NCBI GenBank assembly: GCA_938028175.1
Contig: CALJAE010000105.1
Location: forward strand, 1 to 8,030
DNA: 8,030 bases
Direction of reading: 5' to 3'
From: an uncultured Acidimicrobiales bacterium
GTDB lineage: Bacteria; Actinomycetota; Acidimicrobiia; Acidimicrobiales; SZUA-35
Below are positions 1-5,543 of the stretch, one piece after another. Both the position numbers and the translations under genes were made by a program. The notes beneath the pieces are model-generated. The model had not been told where the DNA came from. It did no database searches and saw only the letters and a list, made by a program, of their open reading frames with translations. Positions within the stretch are counted from its first letter, which is position 1, and each line of letters starts with the position of its first letter.

Positions 1-540
1 CCCGAAGATGATTACCGCTATCCATGGGCTGTCTGCGTTATCAGAAATCAAAGCCGTGTTTGATTGACTATCTTCGACACCTAGTAAGAAACTTACGACA
101 AATGTTACGGCCGCCAGAGTCGGGAACATTGCAAATAGCGCCAGAATTCCCCACAACACATCAATAGCCTTGAACCGGATCTTCCAGTCTCTTAGCTCTT
201 TAACTATTCCAAAGCCACGAGCTTGGATAAACAGTGCAACACCGAGCTGTGTTGCCTGTTGCACGATTAGACCGACAGCAACAATTCCGATTGGGGTTTC
301 CTCAGCCAAATCTTCAAAAGTAAAGTCAGGGACAACGAGTACCCACACGACGAAGATCGGAATTGAAAAAATAAGCGTTAGCAGGAACCCACCCGGAAAC
401 CCAACGACAAAGTCGAGAACACTTCTAGCAATTGCACTACCAGAAAGCTTCAAATTGTCTTCGGATTCTGGTCTTTGATCAGGAAATGGGCCTGATGGTG
501 CAGAAGCTGGCCCTGATGGGACCGACATGGGATCTGTCAT
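1..540 (-). CDS. N-terminal part of a CPBP-like intramembrane protease (partial)
   Basis: The gene runs off the left edge; 180 residues are visible. Residues 1-29 are a proline- and serine-rich, probably cytoplasmic leader. Hydrophobic segments follow at about 41-70 (broken by Pro-Gly), 83-106 and 125-154, and another begins at about 172. The segment RGFGIVKELRDWKIRFKAID (about 109-127) followed by a membrane span resembles the RGxGSlxxDFGLrfrxxD signature that precedes the catalytic helices in actinobacterial CPBP (CAAX/Abi) metalloproteases. The EExxxR and HxxxN catalytic motifs would lie beyond the edge, so the family call is inference from the N-terminal layout; an unrelated polytopic membrane protein remains possible. 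The ATG at 540 is the first available start: an in-frame TAG lies at 547-549. The nearest SD-like bases (AGAGG) are only 3 nt from the ATG, so the start may be leaderless. It is co-directional with the MEKHLA gene, 102 bases away. Substrate and role are unknown. Confidence 0.6.
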   Translation of the reverse strand, partial: MTDPMSVPSGPASAPSGPFPDQRPESEDNLKLSGSAIARSVLDFVVGFPGGFLLTLIFSIPIFVVWVLVVPDFTFEDLAEETPIGIVAVGLIVQQATQLGVALFIQARGFGIVKELRDWKIRFKAIDVLWGILALFAMFPTLAAVTFVVSFLLGVEDSQSNTALISDNADSPWIAVIIFG

Positions 541-548
541 GGACCTCT

Positions 549-554
549 ACCCTA
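549..554 (-). promoter_or_regulatory. Possible -10 element of the CPBP-like gene
   Basis: On the minus strand the hexamer TAGGGT fits the actinobacterial TANNNT -10 pattern and ends 8 nt before the ATG at 540. A transcript from it would start within one or two bases of the start codon, giving a leaderless or nearly leaderless mRNA. No convincing -35 is seen at 16-18 nt spacing. The hexamer is short and could occur by chance; it also overlaps the in-frame TAG that bounds the start. Confidence 0.3.
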
Positions 555-642
555 TCTGCCTTTTAGCACCCATCTACTCAATCTAAACCATGGCTGTTTA
601 GGTAATGGTTAACTCGCTACTCAAAGCCCTGGGTTCAGAAGA

Positions 643-1218
643 TTAGAGAGAAACAGGAAAACTTGCCGCTTGCCCTACCATTGAACCTCGTTCATCGTTA
701 ACTTGCCATACCCGACCATCATTAACCGAAAATACAGACCCACGCAAGGTTCGTCGATATCCAGAAAAAATGGTACCGCCACCGTCAGCGATCTCGTTAA
801 ACAACTCAGAGCGTTCTTGTCGATCTATTTCGCAGGTTGTGTGGCCAGAATCTAACCCAATCAGTGAATCATACCGAAATGGAAGCCTCGCCTCGAAGAA
901 CCAGAAACCCTCGAGCGCTGCTAATGCTGCTTCGTTTGCATACACATACACTTTGTGGGCATCTGGCGAGTTGAGCTCATGAATAGTCGATGGTTTGTCC
1001 ACCGCAACGTGGGCTAAAAGAACGTGAGTCATACTCGCATACACAGAGCGAGCATCAGCAGAGTCTGCAATACCAAAGTCTGAGTGCAAATCACGACCAA
1101 ACGCTTCGCTATAACTTGCGACCACCAAATCAATAAAAGGTTGGTGCCAGTTGTTGTTTTTGCTCGGAGGCTCCATTGCAAAAGTTGGAAATTTACCAGG
1201 TGTGAACATATCCGCCAT
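643..1218 (-). CDS. Stand-alone MEKHLA-domain protein, function unknown
   Basis: A complete 191-residue soluble protein with no signal peptide or membrane span. Residues about 24-188 follow the pattern of bacterial MEKHLA-domain proteins, a PAS-like fold also found at the C-terminus of plant HD-ZIP III factors: an N-terminal helix with an FGRDL segment (40-44), a YANEAALAALEGFW block (93-106), a conserved acidic/arginine segment (DRQER, 132-136), a GYRRTLRGSVFSV strand region (153-165) and the terminal VWQV...GQAASF block (170-187). The family is known by sequence; a ligand or partner is not established, so no function is assigned. The start at 1218 is bounded by an in-frame TAG at 1228-1230. 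An alternative ATG at 1209 would remove three residues. There is no good Shine-Dalgarno, but a -10-like hexamer lies 6 nt before the ATG. The gene follows the rpoBC terminator in the same direction and is probably transcribed separately. Confidence 0.75.
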   Translation of the reverse strand: MADMFTPGKFPTFAMEPPSKNNNWHQPFIDLVVASYSEAFGRDLHSDFGIADSADARSVYASMTHVLLAHVAVDKPSTIHELNSPDAHKVYVYANEAALAALEGFWFFEARLPFRYDSLIGLDSGHTTCEIDRQERSELFNEIADGGGTIFSGYRRTLRGSVFSVNDGRVWQVNDERGSMVGQAASFPVSL

Positions 1219-1224
1219 TGCCTG

Positions 1225-1230
1225 ATTCTA
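1225..1230 (-). promoter_or_regulatory. -10-like element for a leaderless MEKHLA transcript
   Basis: The minus-strand hexamer TAGAAT matches the TATAAT consensus at five of six positions and the looser actinobacterial TANNNT. It ends 6 nt before the ATG at 1218, so initiation about 7 nt downstream would begin at the A of the start codon. With a 16-nt spacer the -35 position reads CTGGAA, a weak match to TTGACA. The absence of an SD sequence before this ATG agrees with a leaderless mRNA. This is inference from spacing only. Confidence 0.42.
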
Positions 1231-1247
1231 ACTGTTAGGAATAAGAT

Positions 1248-1263
1248 TCCAGCTTTCGCTGGA
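1248..1263. repeat. GAAA-loop hairpin resembling the dispersed 'IPAFAG' element
   Basis: A perfect 6-bp stem (TCCAGC/GCTGGA) closes a four-base loop, reading GAAA (a GNRA tetraloop) on the minus strand. The core and its flank, TCCAGCGAAAGCTGGAATC, closely match the small palindrome scattered between genes in many bacteria, which is often mis-translated as the peptide IPAFAGMT; here the plus strand reads NKIPAFAG. Only one copy is visible, so membership in a repeat family in this genome cannot be shown. It lies over the -35 region of the MEKHLA promoter candidate. Confidence 0.45.
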
Positions 1264-1411
1264 TTGCGGATCGTGGGTATGCGTGGCCAGTTCAGTCGTT
1301 AGCACACGATTCGGAGCTCTTGTATGGCAGACTCGACTAACACGATTAGCGTTACTGGAAGTTGTCTGACATGCGACGACGAAGCGGCCGTTCGTTTCAC
1401 TCACTAACCAA

Positions 1412-1428
1412 GTTTGGCTCCGCCAAAC
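1412..1428 (-). terminator. Second hairpin downstream of the rpoBC terminator
   Basis: A perfect 7-bp stem (GTTTGGC/GCCAAAC) with a 3-nt loop (GGA on the minus strand). It lies 15 bases beyond the main terminator stem in the direction of rpoC transcription and is followed by TTGGTTAGTG, a poor U-tract. It could be a back-up terminator or a 3'-end stabilising hairpin. It could also pair differently: minus-strand TTTGGGCTC (1432-1440) is complementary to GAGCCAAA (1413-1420) with one bulged G. Confidence 0.3.
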
Positions 1429-1436
1429 ATTGAGCC

Positions 1437-1479
1437 CAAAACAGAGAAGGGCCCTAGCTAAACCGCTAGGACCCTTCTC
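1437..1479 (-). terminator. Intrinsic terminator of the rpoB-rpoC operon
   Basis: On the minus strand GAGAAGGGTCCTAGC and GCTAGGGCCCTTCTC form a 15-bp stem around the 6-nt loop GGTTTA, followed by TGTTTT. One pair is a G-U wobble in minus-strand RNA but would be an A-C mismatch in plus-strand RNA, so the structure is set for minus-strand transcription. It lies about 20 bases after the rpoC stop codon and should end the rpoBC transcript. Confidence 0.9.
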
Positions 1480-1498
1480 AATAAATTAGATTTAGTTA

Positions 1499-4400
1499 TT
1501 AACCGATTTGATCTGGCACAACTGTTGGAGGTGCTTCTCCCCCAGTGTTGTCAGCTGCTCCAGCAAATGACTCAGCCTGTTCAGCACCGATAGAAGCCAG
1601 CCATTGAGCTGGATCTTGTTCAGCACCCTCTGAAGAGTAGAACGACATTGGCTGATAGTCAGGTGCGTCTGTTTTCAAATCACGATGGCGAGTCAAACCA
1701 GTACCAGCTGGGATGAGCTTACCAATAATGATGTTTTCTTTCAGACCGATCATTGAGTCAGACTTACCTTCGATAGCTGCCTCGGTTAGAACTCTGGTTG
1801 TTTCCTGGAAACTCGCAGCAGACAACCAAGAGTCAGTAGCCAAAGAAGCCTTTGTGATACCCATAAGCTCTGGCTTACCGGCAGCAGGTCGCTTCTTGTC
1901 AGCGACTAGAGCCTTATTAGTATCGCTAAATGCCCACTGATCACAGCGTTCACCTGGTAAGAAGTCCGAGTCACCCGGATCGGTGATAGAAACACGACGT
2001 GTCATCTGACGCACGATCAACTCGATGTGCTTGTCGTGAATAGATACACCCTGATCTCGGTAAACCTTCTGAACTTCTTCAACTAGGTACTGCTGAGTCT
2101 CACGGATTCCCTTGATCTCTAGGAGTTCTTTAGGATCTCGTGGACCGTCAACAATTGCGTCACCGGCAGCAACTTCGTCGCCATCTGTAACTTCTAGGCG
2201 TGCAGCCAAAGGAACTGTGTAAGAGTCTTCGTCGCCGTCATCTGTAACAACGGTAACAACCTTGCCCTTACCTTCGTCCTCTTCGATTCTGATCTTTCCT
2301 GCTACTCGAGCAAGTGTTGCAGAACCCTTAGGTGTACGAGCTTCGAAGAGCTCAACTACACGTGGAAGACCACCAGCGATATCGGCACCACCAGCAACAC
2401 CACCAGTGTGGAAAGTACGCATAGTTAGCTGCGTACCAGGCTCACCGATTGATTGAGCTGCGATTACACCAACTGCTTCACCAACTTCGATGTCACCACC
2501 GGTTGCCAGCGACATGCCGTAGCTGTCTCCGGTAATACCAACTGGTGAATCGTCTGTTAGAGGTGAAAGAACCTTGACTTTGTCAACCTTAGGATCGTCT
2601 CTTAGGGCTTCCATTTCGTCTTCACGAACCATGGTGCCTGCAGTAATGGTGTTGCCATTATCAAGCTTTACGTCCTCAGCTAGAACACGGCTGTAAAGTC
2701 GAGTTTCTAGATAAGTTCGCACCATCTTGGCGTTTGGATTAGAAGGATCTGAAGCCTTACCTGTTGTTTGGTCGTAATAACCGTCAGGCTTTACATCTTC
2801 TAGAACCAATGAACGCACTGGCTTGTCAGACTCGAATGGAGACTGGTCGTTAATGATAACTTCCTGCGCTACGTCTACTAGACGACGGGTTAGGTAACCA
2901 GAGTCAGCGGTACGAAGAGCGGTGTCAACAAGACCCTTTCTAGCACCCGGTGTAGCGATGAAGTACTCCAACATAGTCAGACCTTCACGGAAGTTCGACT
3001 TAATAGGTCGAGGAATCATGTCACCACGAGGGTTAGCTACCAATCCACGCATACCTGCGATCTGTCGTACCTGCATCATGTTTCCACGAGCACCAGAGCC
3101 GACCATCATATCGATTGGATTGAACTGCTTAGAAGACAAGTTGACTTCCATTGCTTCTCTAACTTCGTCAGTAGCCGCGGTCCAGATTTCTACTTCTTTC
3201 TGGCGACGCTCACCGTCGGTGATAATACCTTTACGGAACTGAGCCTGAATCTTCTCAGCCTCAATCTCGTGACGGTCAAGAATTTCTTTCTTCTCAACTG
3301 GAGTCTGTACGTCGTCGACACTTACCGTTAGACCAGACCTAGCGGCATAACCGAAAGCCTTATCCTTGATCGCGTCTAGCGCTTCACCAACTACCGCTTT
3401 TGGATAACCAGTAGCAAGCTGCTCGACGATTACACCAATGTCACGCTTCTTGATAACCATGTTCACAAATGGGAACCTGTCAGGAAGTGCTTCATTGAGG
3501 ATTACTCGACCAGCAGTTGTTGGTGTGTACTTTGCAGCTTCACCGTTAGACGGTGTCTCCAACAAGTCTGGTGTTCGGTAGGTGATTGGGTCATGTAGCG
3601 AAATTTCGCCAGCTTCGTAAGCTCTCTCGACCTGATAAACGTTACGGAATGAACGCAAGTTGTCTGCCGATGTAACTTCACCGGTCATTTCAGAAAGATA
3701 GAAACAACCAATAACCATGTCCTGTGTTGGTGTCACTAGTGGACGACCGTGTGCAGGAGATAGAACGTTGTTAGCTGAAAGCATTAGCACTCGTGCTTCT
3801 GCCTGAGCTTCTGAAGACAGAGGCAAGTGAACAGCCATCTGGTCACCGTCGAAGTCAGCGTTAAAAGCAGCACATACAAGTGGGTGAATCTGAATAGCTT
3901 TACCTTCTACCAGTACTGGCTCGAACGCCTGAATACCAAGGCGGTGAAGTGTAGGAGCACGGTTTAGAAGAACTGGATGCTCTTCGATTACGTCTTCTAG
4001 TACTTCCCAAACCTGTGGCCTCTTACGCTCAACCATGCGTTTTGCAGACTTAATGTTTGCTGCAAGTTCAAGGTCGACAAGCTTCTTCATTACGAAAGGC
4101 TTGAATAGCTCGAGAGCCATCAACTTTGGAAGACCGCACTGGTGGAACTTAAGGTTCGGTCCAACAACGATTACTGAACGACCAGAGTAGTCAACACGCT
4201 TACCAAGCAAGTTCTGACGGAAACGCCCCTGCTTACCCTTCAACATGTCAGATAGTGACTTTAGAGGTCTGTTACCTGGACCAGTTACCGGACGACCACG
4301 TCGACCGTTATCGAACAATGCGTCTACAGCTTCTTGAAGCATGCGCTTCTCGTTGTTAACGATAATCTCAGGAGCACCAAGATCTAGAAGTCGCTTTAGA

Positions 4401-5518
4401 CGGTTGTTACGGTTGATTACACGACGGTAAAGATCGTTCAAGTCAGATGTAGCGAAACGGCCACCATCTAGCTGAACCATTGGACGAAGTTCTGGTGGAA
4501 TTACCGGAACAACATCGAGAATCATTGAGCGAGGATCGTTTTCCTGCACACCGTTCTCGTCACGTCGGTTAAACGCAGCAACAATTCCCAGACGCTTAAT
4601 AGCTTTCTGGTAACGCTGATCTGAAAGACCTGCACCAACTTCGGTGTTACGATCAACCATCTCACGTAGCTTTACTTCTTCGGTATCAAAGTCGATGCGC
4701 TCGATTAGCTGAGCAATAGCATCTGCACCCATGCCACCGTCGAAGTAGTCACCCCAACGATCAGCCATTTCTCTCCACAAGATTTCATCTTCGATGATCT
4801 TGCGTGGGAACATTGCCTGGAACTCATCAAATGCACGGTCCAGCATGTCTAGTTCGTCGTCGAACTCCTGACGAACTTCAGCTAATTCTTTCTCGAATGC
4901 TTTCTGACGTGCTGTGATTTCTTTTTTAGTAGCTTTGTCTTTCTCCATTTGAGCGATCTCTTTTTCGAGACCTTCGTGCTCACGGGCAAGCTCCTGTTCC
5001 ATCTCTTTGTTGATAGCTTCGCGCTCTGCAACAACTTCAGCTTCGATGTTTGGCATATCTTCGTGACGCTTTTCTTCGTCAACGTGGGTTACCAAACTCG
5101 CAGCAAAGTAAATAACTTTCTCAAGCTGCTTAGCTTTTAGCTCTTCACGAGGTTCTGTACCCATAAGTAGGTAAGCAAGCCAAGAACGAGTACCACGCAG
5201 GTACCAAATGTGAACACATGGAGCAGCTAGCTCGATATGTCCCATACGCTCACGGCGAACCTTGCTACGTGTTACTTCAACACCGCAACGCTCACAGATG
5301 ATGCCTTTAAAACGTACTCTCTTGTACTTTCCACAAGCACACTCCCAGTCCTTGGTAGGACCGAAGATCTTCTCGCAGAAGAGACCGTCCTTCTCAGGCT
5401 TGAGGGTTCTGTAGTTAATGGTCTCTGGCTTCTTAACCTCACCATTGGACCATGTTCGGATCGCATCAGCAGAAGCCAAGCCGATTCTTAGTTGTTCGAA
5501 TTCGTTTACATCTAACAC
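1499..5518 (-). CDS. rpoC: RNA polymerase beta' subunit
   Basis: Complete 1339-residue beta' subunit, which with beta forms the catalytic cleft of the cytoplasmic RNA polymerase. The first zinc site is intact (C60, C62, C75, C78). Residues about 147-235 form a highly charged helical insertion of the actinobacterial type. The catalytic NADFDGD holds the Mg ligands D555, D557 and D559. The F-loop region is around 808-830, the bridge helix around 849-884, and the trigger loop is marked by M1033 and H1037 with no large insertion. The second zinc site has lost all four cysteines, which are replaced by P894, D989, T996 and S999. The tail after about 1290 is acidic and low in complexity. The start is GTG at 5518, fixed by an in-frame TAA immediately upstream and an N-terminus matching the family (LDVNEFEQLRIGLA). 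The gene ends in tandem TAA stops (1496-1501). It lies 25 bases after rpoB and is co-transcribed with it. Confidence 0.98.
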   Translation of the reverse strand: MLDVNEFEQLRIGLASADAIRTWSNGEVKKPETINYRTLKPEKDGLFCEKIFGPTKDWECACGKYKRVRFKGIICERCGVEVTRSKVRRERMGHIELAAPCVHIWYLRGTRSWLAYLLMGTEPREELKAKQLEKVIYFAASLVTHVDEEKRHEDMPNIEAEVVAEREAINKEMEQELAREHEGLEKEIAQMEKDKATKKEITARQKAFEKELAEVRQEFDDELDMLDRAFDEFQAMFPRKIIEDEILWREMADRWGDYFDGGMGADAIAQLIERIDFDTEEVKLREMVDRNTEVGAGLSDQRYQKAIKRLGIVAAFNRRDENGVQENDPRSMILDVVPVIPPELRPMVQLDGGRFATSDLNDLYRRVINRNNRLKRLLDLGAPEIIVNNEKRMLQEAVDALFDNGRRGRPVTGPGNRPLKSLSDMLKGKQGRFRQNLLGKRVDYSGRSVIVVGPNLKFHQCGLPKLMALELFKPFVMKKLVDLELAANIKSAKRMVERKRPQVWEVLEDVIEEHPVLLNRAPTLHRLGIQAFEPVLVEGKAIQIHPLVCAAFNADFDGDQMAVHLPLSSEAQAEARVLMLSANNVLSPAHGRPLVTPTQDMVIGCFYLSEMTGEVTSADNLRSFRNVYQVERAYEAGEISLHDPITYRTPDLLETPSNGEAAKYTPTTAGRVILNEALPDRFPFVNMVIKKRDIGVIVEQLATGYPKAVVGEALDAIKDKAFGYAARSGLTVSVDDVQTPVEKKEILDRHEIEAEKIQAQFRKGIITDGERRQKEVEIWTAATDEVREAMEVNLSSKQFNPIDMMVGSGARGNMMQVRQIAGMRGLVANPRGDMIPRPIKSNFREGLTMLEYFIATPGARKGLVDTALRTADSGYLTRRLVDVAQEVIINDQSPFESDKPVRSLVLEDVKPDGYYDQTTGKASDPSNPNAKMVRTYLETRLYSRVLAEDVKLDNGNTITAGTMVREDEMEALRDDPKVDKVKVLSPLTDDSPVGITGDSYGMSLATGGDIEVGEAVGVIAAQSIGEPGTQLTMRTFHTGGVAGGADIAGGLPRVVELFEARTPKGSATLARVAGKIRIEEDEGKGKVVTVVTDDGDEDSYTVPLAARLEVTDGDEVAAGDAIVDGPRDPKELLEIKGIRETQQYLVEEVQKVYRDQGVSIHDKHIELIVRQMTRRVSITDPGDSDFLPGERCDQWAFSDTNKALVADKKRPAAGKPELMGITKASLATDSWLSAASFQETTRVLTEAAIEGKSDSMIGLKENIIIGKLIPAGTGLTRHRDLKTDAPDYQPMSFYSSEGAEQDPAQWLASIGAEQAESFAGAADNTGGEAPPTVVPDQIG

Positions 5519-5529
5519 TTAAATCTTGT

Positions 5530-5534
5530 TCCTT
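5530..5534 (-). promoter_or_regulatory. Shine-Dalgarno of rpoC
   Basis: AAGGA on the minus strand lies in the 25-base gap between rpoB and rpoC, 11 nt before the GTG start. The spacing is longer than usual, but it is the only purine-rich match in the gap, and an in-frame TAA directly before the GTG rules out an earlier start. rpoC therefore appears to be initiated independently from the rpoBC transcript; the GTG start and stretched spacing suggest moderate initiation strength. Confidence 0.55.
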
Positions 5535-5543
5535 AACTTAGTT

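Noticed and set aside
583..601. Hairpin CTAAAC/GTTTAG after the MEKHLA gene as a terminator
   Set aside because: The stem is only 6 bp and mostly A-T, with no following U-tract. It is too weak to call.
574..624. Direct repeat CTACTCAA (574-581 and 617-624) as an operator pair
   Set aside because: Only 8 bases, 43 bases apart, with no dyad symmetry. Such a repeat is expected by chance.
1084..1302. A 72-codon plus-strand ORF ending in NKIPAFAGLRIVGMRG
   Set aside because: It lies mostly antisense to the MEKHLA gene, and its tail is the translation of the hairpin element. It has no recognisable family and no ribosome binding site.
1404..1430. An 8-codon minus-strand mini-ORF (MFGGAKLG) spanning the second hairpin
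   Set aside because: No Shine-Dalgarno and no promoter are seen. It arises because the hairpin happens to contain ATG and end near TAG.
1219..1443. A possible tRNA or small RNA gene in the spacer
   Set aside because: No T-arm GGTTCGAATCC-like sequence or cloverleaf pairing was found on either strand by eye.
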